The position numbers and the translations under genes were made by a program. Below, piece by piece: positions 1-5,827 of a DNA stretch of 6,146 nucleotides. Positions within the stretch are counted from its first letter, which is position 1. Each line of letters starts with the position of its first letter. The stretch comes from an uncultured Collinsella sp. (GTDB lineage Bacteria; Actinomycetota; Coriobacteriia; Coriobacteriales; Coriobacteriaceae). The stretch spans positions 1-6,146 of the forward strand of contig CABSNX010000121.1 in assembly GCA_902479205.1 (NCBI GenBank), written 5' to 3'. The notes below the pieces were generated by a model. The model was not told the origin of the DNA. It worked only from the letters and a program-made list of their open reading frames with translations, and did no database searches.

Positions 1-780
1 GCGCACGTCCCTGTCTGCGCAGCCTGCACTGTCGTGTTGGTCGTTGCACTGGGCGGCCTGATCTTTGTGCCCGAAACGTCTGCACTGAGCGGCGAGGGCG
101 CAGAAGTTCTGAACAAGGAAGCCAAAAACACCGCGCCCACCGACCAGCAGGCGGCCGACGACACCGACAAGGACAACGACGGCTTCCCCGATGGCTCCTA
201 CGACCTGTTGATGATCGGTGACTCCGTGTCGCTGCGCGCCGTTGATTCCTTTGACGGTGTGTTCCCGCACAGCCATATCGATGCCGAAAAGGGTCGCCAG
301 TTTGATGCGGGCCGCGCGACATTTGAGGGCTATATCCAGCAGAACCTTGCCGGCAAGATCGTGGTCTTTGCCCTGGGCACCAACGGTTTGGTAACGGACG
401 CCCAGGTCGATGCGATCATGGCCGACGCCGGCGAGCAGCGTATTGTCGTATTTGTAAACACGCGTAGCCCGCAGCCGTGGGTCGGGTCCACGAACCAGGC
501 CATCGCCAACGCCGCCGCGCGCTACAAAAACGTTCGCGTTATCGACTGGTACGGATATAGTGCCAACCGCAATGATCTGTTCGACGGCGATGGCACGCAC
601 CTCTCGAACGCGGGTGTGACCGAGTACCTTAAGCTCATCCACGATGCCGTCAAGAAGGACCTGCCCGTGCATCCCGAGGATCACGTTAACGATCCGCAGC
701 CGGCGGCTGTCAAATCCGCTGCCGATGCACTCGTCAGCGCCCTCGCCTACAAACCGCACAAGCTAGGCACCGACAAGTAA
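1..780 (+). CDS. Membrane acyltransferase, C-terminal part with SGNH domain (5' partial)
   Basis: The reading frame is open to the left edge, so this is the 3' end of a larger gene. It begins inside a hydrophobic helix (about bases 10-69), followed by a charged linker and an extracytoplasmic SGNH-hydrolase-like domain. Numbering from the GTG at base 34 (used only as a ruler), block I is GDSVS with the nucleophile Ser64, an RQF block is at 88-90, LGTNG with Asn117 is block III, and DGTH supplies Asp186 and His189 of the triad. This arrangement is known from OatA-type enzymes, in which an acyltransferase-3 membrane domain passes an acyl group to a secreted SGNH domain that O-acylates peptidoglycan or another surface polysaccharide. 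The substrate cannot be read from this fragment, and the membrane domain itself lies outside the window. The linker contains an acidic DxDxDGxxD motif (residues 45-53). The gene ends in TAA and converges on the operon to its right; no clear plus-strand terminator follows. Confidence 0.85.
   Translation, partial: AHVPVCAACTVVLVVALGGLIFVPETSALSGEGAEVLNKEAKNTAPTDQQAADDTDKDNDGFPDGSYDLLMIGDSVSLRAVDSFDGVFPHSHIDAEKGRQFDAGRATFEGYIQQNLAGKIVVFALGTNGLVTDAQVDAIMADAGEQRIVVFVNTRSPQPWVGSTNQAIANAAARYKNVRVIDWYGYSANRNDLFDGDGTHLSNAGVTEYLKLIHDAVKKDLPVHPEDHVNDPQPAAVKSAADALVSALAYKPHKLGTDK
136..192 (+). other. Possible calcium-binding loop in the linker of the SGNH protein
   Basis: Within the linker between the last membrane helix and the SGNH domain the protein reads DKDNDGFPD (bases 166-192), an exact match to the DxDxDGxxD pattern of calcium-binding loops in thrombospondin type 3 repeats and related EF-hand-like loops. 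Only one copy is present and it lies in a generally acidic stretch. Calcium binding is therefore an inference from the motif alone, and chance in an Asp-rich linker is possible. Confidence 0.4.
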
Positions 781-859
781 CGCGCAGCCAAATCTGCTTC
801 TACCCGCAGCAAACAACCCAAAATCGCTCTTTTCGAGCCGACTCCGAGAGGCCGTGGGC

Positions 860-894
860 AAAAAACAGGCCGCAGCCCATGGCGGCGGCCTGTT
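860..894 (-). terminator. Intrinsic terminator of the MgtE-like/NRMT operon
   Basis: Read on the minus strand, a perfect 10-bp stem (arms 894-885 and 873-864) with an 11-base loop is followed directly by a run of six T (865-860). It starts 19 bases past the stop codon of the NRAMP-family gene. On the plus strand the stem is followed by AAGAG, with no T-run, so it should act mainly on the minus-strand operon and not on the convergent acyltransferase gene. Confidence 0.88.
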
Positions 895-912
895 AAGAGT
901 CCAAAAGAGACG

Positions 913-2175
913 CTACGCGCTGTAGCCCATCGCCTGCAGAACAAACATGACGACCGTCAGCACCGTAATCACACCGATAGTCGCCCAGGTGAGCACATTC
1001 CACACGCGGCCGTTGCGGTTGGCGCCCATAATGTGTCGATCGGCGGCAATAAGCACCTGGAACACCAGGACCACAGGCAAAAGCACGCCGTTGATGACCT
1101 GCGAGGTCATCATAATCTGGAACAGGTCGACGCCGGGCATGAGCACCAGCACGGCAGAAATGCCAATGATGGCCGTAATAATGCCGCGGTAGACCGGGGC
1201 CTCGTCCCAGCTGCGATCGGCACCGCGCTCCCAGCCAAATGCCTCGCAGATAGCGCTGGACGTAACGCCTGGCAGCACGCAGGCGGCCAAGAAGCTCGCC
1301 GCGACCAGGCCCGAGGCAAACAGCACCGTGGACCACTGGCCCGCGATGGGCTCCAATGCGCGGGCGGCGTCGGCAGCATCGCTGATCTGAATGCCCGCGG
1401 GGAACAGTACCGTACCGGTCGTTATGATAATAAAGCCGGCAATGACATCGGCGACGATCGAGCCGCTCACGGTATCAATGCGCTGCAGCACGATATCGTC
1501 CTCACCCGCATTCTTATCGACCACGTTGTTCTGCGCCAAGAAGATCATCCACGGCGCGATGGTGGTGCCGATCGTTGCGACCACAAGCGACACGTAGCTG
1601 GGGTCGTTTTGGATGTTGGGCACAACCAGGTCGACCGCCACCTCGCCCCAGCTGGGACCAGCCATAAATGCAGCGACGATGTAGGTCACAAACACGCAGC
1701 TCACCAGCAGCAGAATCTTCTCGATGCGCTGGAAGCTGCCCGACATGGTAAGCATCCAAACCAGCAGCGCCACGAGCGGCACCGAGATGCTCGCCGGCAC
1801 GCCAAAGAGGGCAAGACCGCTCGCGATACCCGCAAACTCCGAAATGGTCACGGCCGTGTTGGCGATCAGCAGCGCCGCCATGGCCAGCACGCTCCTGCGC
1901 ACGCCAAAGCGCTCGCGGATGAGCGACGCCAAGCCCTTGCCCGTCACGCAGCCGCAGCGCGCCGCAGTCTCCTGCGTCACGATGAGCAGCACGGTCATGA
2001 CGGGAAGCATCCACAGCATCTTGTAGCCATAGCTAGCACCGGCACTGGAATACGTGGCGATGCCGCCGGCGTCATTGCCCGAAAGCGCCGCCAGAAGGCC
2101 AGGGCCCATGGCGCCAAAGATGGCCGCGATGGTCAGCTTTTGCTTGGTGCTCGCCTTTTGCTTCGTGTTTTGCAC
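913..2175 (-). CDS. NRAMP-related magnesium transporter (NRMT-type SLC11 protein)
   Basis: This 420-residue multi-pass membrane protein has the NRAMP/SLC11 fold signature along its length, including GPGLLAAL before helix 1 and the ETAARCGCVTGKGL stretch. Helix 1 reads GNDAGGIAT where classical NRAMPs have DPGNIAT, so the metal-binding Asp is kept (Asp35) and the Asn becomes Gly38. Helix 6 reads TTIAPW where classical members have ATVMPH, so the metal-coordinating Met becomes Ala207 and the His becomes Trp209. From family knowledge these changes mark the NRMT branch, characterised in Clostridium and Eggerthella lenta, which moves Mg2+ (and Mn2+) through a wider site that accepts a hydrated ion. 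The GTG at 2175 is chosen because AGGTGG lies four bases upstream and the protein then starts just before the conserved part. The longer in-frame ATG at 2238 would add 21 residues that only re-read the end of the upstream gene. The gene follows the MgtE-like gene by 8 bases and ends just before the terminator. Confidence 0.88.
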   Translation of the reverse strand: MQNTKQKASTKQKLTIAAIFGAMGPGLLAALSGNDAGGIATYSSAGASYGYKMLWMLPVMTVLLIVTQETAARCGCVTGKGLASLIRERFGVRRSVLAMAALLIANTAVTISEFAGIASGLALFGVPASISVPLVALLVWMLTMSGSFQRIEKILLLVSCVFVTYIVAAFMAGPSWGEVAVDLVVPNIQNDPSYVSLVVATIGTTIAPWMIFLAQNNVVDKNAGEDDIVLQRIDTVSGSIVADVIAGFIIITTGTVLFPAGIQISDAADAARALEPIAGQWSTVLFASGLVAASFLAACVLPGVTSSAICEAFGWERGADRSWDEAPVYRGIITAIIGISAVLVLMPGVDLFQIMMTSQVINGVLLPVVLVFQVLIAADRHIMGANRNGRVWNVLTWATIGVITVLTVVMFVLQAMGYSA

Positions 2176-2179
2176 GCGA

Positions 2180-2185
2180 CCACCT
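2180..2185 (-). promoter_or_regulatory. Ribosome binding site overlapping the upstream stop codon
   Basis: The minus strand reads AGGTGG, four bases before the GTG at 2175. Its first two bases are the last two of the TAG stop (2186-2184) of the MgtE-like gene. A ribosome terminating on the first gene covers this site, so the two proteins are probably translationally coupled. The site also decides the start of the NRMT gene. Confidence 0.65.
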
Positions 2186-4028
2186 AACCCATGACCGACA
2201 TGGTGAGCAGCACCGCGGCGATGCAGTACGCCACGCATGAGATCATGACGGCAATGACGTTCATGGCGGTACCCGACGTATTGAGGTCGTGCTCGTCACG
2301 CCAGAACAGCACCATCAGGTAAATCACGGCGCTCATGTTGCCGACCAGACAGACGATGGCCGCGATGTTAAAGCAGCCGGTAAAGAGCTGCTCCTCAAAC
2401 ATGGGCGCGTCGGGGAATGCGGCGGTGCGCACCAGCTGGGCGCACAGGTAGGTCACGAGCGACAGAATCAAGCCCATGCCCGTACTCTGGAAGAAAAATC
2501 CCAGATACGGCTTGGGCTCATCGTCATGGCCGTCGTACTCCAGGAAGTAGTTCTTGACGAACGACACCATACGCGAGGCAGCCAGCAGCACGAGCGGCAT
2601 GGCGCACATGGGGAACACCACCAGATGCGCGGAGCCCAGCGCCGTCCCCAGCGCTGTTGCCATGATGCACGAGGCAATGCCCCACACGACAACCCAGTAC
2701 TGGCGATGCACAAACCAGCTGAGCACATTCGTCGAGTCGTCGGACGCGCTGTCGCCCGAGCCGACACCTGCGATCTGCAGGTCCTCCTGGTGTTCCTCGG
2801 CGATAACGTCCATGGCGTCGTCAAAGGTCACGATACCCAAAATATGACGGTTCTCGTCGCAAACGGGGATGGCGACCAGGTCGTACTTGGTCATCTCGTC
2901 CGTTACGTCTTCCTGGTCATCGTCGGGCGACACATAAACCAGGTCGCGATAGGCCAGCTGGCCCAGCGTGGCGTCGCGGTCGGCCACGATGAGCGTGCGC
3001 AGCGAGAGCACGCCGGTGAGCATACCGCTCGGGTCCTCGGTATAGACGTAGTAGACGCTCTCGAAGTCCTCGTCGAGCTTGCGGATCGCCTCGATGGCGT
3101 CACCGACCGTCGCCGTGGCGGGCAGGGAGACAAACTCCGAGGTCATGATGCGACCGGCAGTGTTGTCCTCATAGCCCAACAGGTTACGAATCGCCTTCTC
3201 CTCCTGAACGCCCATCAGGCGCAACAGCTTCTCGGCCTTCTCGTAATCGAGTTCGTCGATCAGGTCAGCGGCGTCGTCCGGGTCCATCATGGCCAGCATC
3301 GACGATGCATCGGTGTCGGACAGGCCCTCGAGCATCTCGGTCATAAGCTCGTCGTCATCGAACTCCGAGATGGCCTCGGCGGCCTGGGCGGTGTCGAGCT
3401 GCGCGAACACCTGCGCACGCAGGCGCGGGTCGAGCTGCTCGATAATGTCGGCGATGTCAGCAGGGTGCAGCTCGCCGAGCGTCTTGTGCGACACCGAAAG
3501 CTGGATGTTCTTAGTCGAACGGTCGAGCAGGTCCATGTAGGACCAGGCGATGATGTCCTCGCCGAGCGGTTTGCCCAGGTGCTTCATAAAGCTCTCGACG
3601 ACATGCTCGAGGGCGGGGCTGATCGCGCGCAGCAGACCACGGGCGCCAACTTCGGCACCCAGCAGACGCAGCTGATTTTCGCCCGACATGGAAAACTTGA
3701 TGTCGTTGACGCGCACGACCTTCATGCCCTGCGTGTCGACAATCTGCTTGTTGAGCACGTCGCGCGCGAGCAAAAGTTCGGTCGGCTGCAGGTACGAAAA
3801 ACGGATTTCGGTGGCCGGCGACTTAAGGTGTACGCCCGTCTCGTCGATACGGTCGACCCATTTGCGCCAGCTGATCATAAACGGCGTCTTGCCGGGTCCG
3901 CGGAACGCGAGCGACGTCACGTGCGGAAAAACTTCGCCGGTAGCAATGCCAAAATCATTCACAACGCCGAGCTTTTCGCCATCGACGTCCAAGACCGGCA
4001 GTTTGAGCATCTCACTCAGATAATTCAC
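2184..4028 (-). CDS. PRC-barrel / MgtE-N / CBS protein with atypical membrane domain
   Basis: This is a 614-residue protein. Residues about 7-75 and 86-135 look like two PRC-barrel-type beta domains, the second with the typical LARDVLNKQIVDTQG opening. Residues about 180-285 match the helical MgtE N domain (ADIADIIEQLDP; MDPDDAADLIDEL). Residues about 286-420 match the MgtE paired CBS domains (AGRIMTSEFVSLP; KYDLVAIPVCDE; GIVTFDDAMDVI). In MgtE channels these cytosolic parts bind Mg2+ through acidic residues and close the pore. The C-terminal part (about 442-611) has five hydrophobic helices, as in MgtE, but I cannot find the conserved GGNxGxQ-type pore motif or the selectivity Asp in the last helices, so it may not conduct ions itself. 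It starts at GTG with GGGGAG five bases upstream and overlaps the ribosome binding site of the NRMT gene. It is probably a Mg2+ sensor or regulatory partner of the NRMT transporter. An automatic pipeline might call it a magnesium transporter MgtE, which the membrane domain does not support. Confidence 0.82.
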   Translation of the reverse strand: MNYLSEMLKLPVLDVDGEKLGVVNDFGIATGEVFPHVTSLAFRGPGKTPFMISWRKWVDRIDETGVHLKSPATEIRFSYLQPTELLLARDVLNKQIVDTQGMKVVRVNDIKFSMSGENQLRLLGAEVGARGLLRAISPALEHVVESFMKHLGKPLGEDIIAWSYMDLLDRSTKNIQLSVSHKTLGELHPADIADIIEQLDPRLRAQVFAQLDTAQAAEAISEFDDDELMTEMLEGLSDTDASSMLAMMDPDDAADLIDELDYEKAEKLLRLMGVQEEKAIRNLLGYEDNTAGRIMTSEFVSLPATATVGDAIEAIRKLDEDFESVYYVYTEDPSGMLTGVLSLRTLIVADRDATLGQLAYRDLVYVSPDDDQEDVTDEMTKYDLVAIPVCDENRHILGIVTFDDAMDVIAEEHQEDLQIAGVGSGDSASDDSTNVLSWFVHRQYWVVVWGIASCIMATALGTALGSAHLVVFPMCAMPLVLLAASRMVSFVKNYFLEYDGHDDEPKPYLGFFFQSTGMGLILSLVTYLCAQLVRTAAFPDAPMFEEQLFTGCFNIAAIVCLVGNMSAVIYLMVLFWRDEHDLNTSGTAMNVIAVMISCVAYCIAAVLLTMSVMG

Positions 4029-4235
4029 TGGTGCTCCCCATCATTATCCCTTCGAACTGCGGCCATGCCGGCGCGCCATCCGTGGACTATTAGATATGTA
4101 TACGCATGCGCGGGCGGCACGCCGCTCGGCGCTCACACCCCGTACATGCGCAAGAAGCACCTGCATGGGGTCATCGACTGTATGGTCGAGGTTTGGATTT
4201 CACCTGCAACCTTTCTCTTGACCCTTGTTATCCGC
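4029..4235 (-). promoter_or_regulatory. Structured 5' leader of the operon, candidate cis-regulatory RNA
   Basis: About 200 bases without a convincing gene precede the MgtE-like start. On the minus strand GGGTCA (4224-4219) pairs with TGACCC (4173-4168). It encloses two further stems, AGGTT/AACCT (4212-4208 with 4193-4189) and CGAC/GTCG (4188-4185 with 4178-4175), so a compact three-way junction is possible. The C-rich strand of the outer stem can instead form ACCCC/GGGGT (4171-4167 with 4141-4137), extended by ATGC/GCAT (4166-4163 with 4149-4146), or pair with the ribosome binding site (CCCCAT with ATGGGG). A short CGCC/GGCG hairpin with a GAGC loop follows (4131-4120). Mutually exclusive pairings of this kind are typical of riboswitches, and Mg2+ genes are often under M-box RNAs, but I could not fit the M-box consensus. 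All pairings were found by eye, without energies or covariation. Confidence 0.4.
4034..4039 (-). promoter_or_regulatory. Ribosome binding site GGGGAG for the MgtE-like gene
   Basis: GGGGAG lies five bases upstream of the GTG at 4028 and supports that start. Two ATG codons just upstream (around 4043 and 4040) are out of frame. ATGGGG (4041-4036), which includes this site, is complementary to CCCCAT at 4170-4165 in the leader, so the site could be masked by leader folding. Confidence 0.6.
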
Positions 4236-4247
4236 AGTAACTATAGC
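4218..4247 (+). promoter_or_regulatory. Candidate plus-strand promoter sharing the same TATA
   Basis: On the plus strand TTGACC (4218-4223) is followed after 18 bases by TATAGC (4242-4247), a fair sigma-70-type match. No plus-strand gene follows. A transcript would run antisense into the 3' end of the NodB-domain gene. The -35 overlaps the outer stem of the leader structure, so coincidence is possible. Confidence 0.25.
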
Positions 4248-4248
4248 A
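4240..4248 (-). promoter_or_regulatory. Candidate extended -10 promoter for the operon
   Basis: The minus strand reads TGCTATAGT, close to the extended -10 consensus TGnTATAAT. No good -35 lies at the matching distance, as is usual for extended -10 promoters. Transcription would start near 4234 and give a leader of about 205 bases. An alternative minus-strand promoter is TTGATA (4302-4297) with CATAAA (4278-4273) at an 18-base spacing, which would start near 4266. Neither can be preferred from sequence alone. Confidence 0.4.
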
Positions 4249-4322
4249 TCAGCATCGCGCCGTGGCGCCAAATTTATGCTCCAAACATCGCAGGCATATC
4301 AAACGCTGACGCATCCGTGACA

Positions 4323-4351
4323 TAGTCATTGGGGACGTTCTTACATGACTA
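4323..4351 (-). repeat. Inverted repeat at the stop codon of the NodB-domain gene
   Basis: A perfect 7-base inverted repeat (TAGTCAT at 4351-4345 and ATGACTA at 4329-4323 on the minus strand) with a 15-base spacer includes the TAG stop. No T-run follows, so it does not look like a standard intrinsic terminator. It may be a weak 3'-end hairpin or chance. Confidence 0.3.
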
Positions 4352-5755
4352 GTCTGTGGTGTCGTCGTCTTCGGCGAGCTGGGGGAACACGGCGTTTTTG
4401 GGCATGGCGGCCTTCGTCAGCGAGGTGAGCTTTTTGCTCAGCGATGCGTCCGTCTTGACCAGATCGCTCAACGTCACGATTTTGTAGCCGTCGGCAATAA
4501 GCCCGTCGATAATCTGCGGCAGCGCCTCGAGCGTCTGCTCGGCGCATTTATCGTTATCGGTCAGCAGCACAATGTTGCCTGGCGTCACCGAATCGAGCAC
4601 CGTCGAGACCTGCTCGTCGGCACCGTTGAGCAGCCAGTCGCCCGAATCGATATTCCACGAGACCACGGCAGACACCAGGTCCATCGCATCAATCCAGTTT
4701 TGCTCGTCAAAGGCTGCGTAGGGAGCACGCAAAAGCATCGTCGACGTTCCGGTCGCGGACTTGATCGCCTCGGTGCCCTTCGAAACCTGCTCGCGCACCG
4801 CATCGCGGTCCTGGCCCTTGAGCGATTCGTCTCGGTAACTGTTGGAGCCGACCTCGCAGCCGGCATCGACAATCGCCTTGGCCGTGGCGGGCGAGGCCTC
4901 GGCCGCATCACCCGACAGGAAGAACGTCGCGGTGACGCCCTTTTCCTTGAGCACCTGCAAGATCTGCTTGGTCGCGCCGCTCGGGCCCTCATCAAACGTC
5001 AGCGCCACGTACTTTTCGTTGCCCTTGGGCGCCACGCTCGCGCACTCGACCACGCAATCGGTGGCGGGCACGACCTCGCCGCGGTCCTGCGTCTTACCCG
5101 ATTGCTCGCCGACCCACACCTCGGAGCGGCCTTGGATGCCCCACGTCTTGACGTACTCGATAGCACCCGTGCCCTCGACCTTGAGCTTGGGCTCGATAAC
5201 CGTCGCCTGGACCTCGTGCTTCTCATACGTGTCGCGGCCGTCTTTGACCGTCACCTTCTCGCCGCCCGTAAGCTCGCGGCTTTTCCACTTGCCCTGTTTT
5301 ATGCGCTTGCCGTCCACTTTTACCGACAGCTTTTCGCCGCCATGGCGAGTAAGCACGCTGTCGTCAACGGCCAGCAAGTCCCCGGCGTCGTAGGTATCGG
5401 TCAGCTCCTGGTCGTCGATGAGATTTTGCATCGTAGAGCCGACGCGCACCGCAGTCTCCTGGCCGTTGAGGACGACATCCACGCTGCGGTTGACGTAGCC
5501 CACGACAGCAGCGATGAACAGCACGAGCGCGCAACCCACGGCGATGAGCGCATAGGGCAGGCGAGACGGACGGCGGGGCGTGCGGCCGTTGCCGATGCGA
5601 GCGCTGCGGTCGCTAAAGCCGCGGCTATGGTTGAGATACATCGCGCCGGGCTTACGGTGACGCTTGCGCTGACCGCTGGACAGCTGCCCCAGATCGCGGC
5701 GCGCCGTCGGACGCGAGCCCGAGCGTCCGTGTGAATATGATCCGTTTTGGCGCAT
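4349..5755 (-). CDS. Membrane-anchored NodB-domain protein, probable pseudo-deacetylase
   Basis: This 468-residue protein has a basic cytosolic tail (1-65, many Arg/Lys/Ser), one membrane helix (about 68-88) and a long exported part. Residues about 92-230 are beta-rich and unidentified; the first part loosely recalls G5/YabE-type surface modules. Residues about 248-430 are a NodB carbohydrate-esterase-4 domain. Motif 1 reads TFDEGP (253-258) instead of TFDDGP: the catalytic-base Asp255 remains but the metal Asp is Glu256. Motif 2, normally HxxxH, is Asn305 and Asp309. Motif 3 RAPY (343-346) and motif 4 DSGDW (370-374) are kept. Motif 5, normally LLHD, has Thr399 in place of His. All three usual metal ligands and one catalytic His are therefore changed, so ordinary Zn-dependent N-deacetylation is unlikely. 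It may bind envelope glycans or use an altered metal site. Four exported Cys (234, 238, 300, 404) could form disulfides. The ATG start has a strong GGGGGAGG just upstream. The fold is confident, the activity is not. Confidence 0.85.
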   Translation of the reverse strand: MRQNGSYSHGRSGSRPTARRDLGQLSSGQRKRHRKPGAMYLNHSRGFSDRSARIGNGRTPRRPSRLPYALIAVGCALVLFIAAVVGYVNRSVDVVLNGQETAVRVGSTMQNLIDDQELTDTYDAGDLLAVDDSVLTRHGGEKLSVKVDGKRIKQGKWKSRELTGGEKVTVKDGRDTYEKHEVQATVIEPKLKVEGTGAIEYVKTWGIQGRSEVWVGEQSGKTQDRGEVVPATDCVVECASVAPKGNEKYVALTFDEGPSGATKQILQVLKEKGVTATFFLSGDAAEASPATAKAIVDAGCEVGSNSYRDESLKGQDRDAVREQVSKGTEAIKSATGTSTMLLRAPYAAFDEQNWIDAMDLVSAVVSWNIDSGDWLLNGADEQVSTVLDSVTPGNIVLLTDNDKCAEQTLEALPQIIDGLIADGYKIVTLSDLVKTDASLSKKLTSLTKAAMPKNAVFPQLAEDDDTTD

Positions 5756-5776
5756 GTGCCCTCCCCCATAAACGCA

Positions 5777-5806
5777 GCAAGCCGGAGCAACAGGTCTCCG
5801 GCTTGC
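5777..5806 (-). terminator. Hairpin terminator after the right-edge gene
   Basis: A perfect 11-bp stem (arms 5806-5796 and 5787-5777) with an 8-base loop lies 21 bases past the stop of the right-hand gene and 21 bases before the NodB-domain start. The downstream tract on the minus strand is only TGCGTTTA, a poor T-run, so termination may be partial. That matters because almost no room is left between hairpin and ribosome binding site for a separate promoter. Confidence 0.55.
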
Positions 5807-5827
5807 CTCCCATCATTTGGTACGTCG

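Noticed and set aside
781..859. Plus-strand terminator for the acyltransferase gene
   Set aside because: Only short 4-bp stems (such as GCTC/GAGC around 826-838) without a following T-run are present.
1033..2187. 384-codon plus-strand frame opposite the NRMT gene
   Set aside because: Arg/His/Gly-rich antisense shadow of a membrane protein with no recognisable domain.
2176..2238. Longer start (ATG at 2238) for the NRMT gene
   Set aside because: It would overlap the MgtE-like gene by about 55 bases, adds an Arg/His/Gly-rich tail unlike the family, and ignores the AGGTGG just before the GTG at 2175.
4040..4075. tRNA-like T-arm (GTTCGAA) on the minus strand
   Set aside because: No flanking acceptor, anticodon or D-arm can be built around it; the short motif is likely chance.
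4263..4270. Palindrome TGGCGCCA as an operator
   Set aside because: Only eight bases, without a second copy or known regulator match; expected by chance in GC-rich DNA.
2289..4325. 678-codon open frame on the plus strand opposite the MgtE-like gene
   Set aside because: It is antisense to a clearly conserved protein; its translation is rich in His, Arg, Gln and Val with no family resemblance. Long antisense frames are expected in GC-rich genes with strong codon bias.
4029..4348. Canonical M-box (ykoK) riboswitch
   Set aside because: Short resemblances exist on the minus strand (GGGTCAAGAG, TGCAGGTG, CCATACAGT, in M-box order), but the 5' half (GTGAGGCTCC and GCTGCCC elements) and the closing P1 stem are not found. 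A covariance search would decide.
4700..5734. 344-codon plus-strand frame opposite the NodB-domain gene
   Set aside because: Antisense shadow; composition driven by the codon use of the real gene, with no domain recognised.
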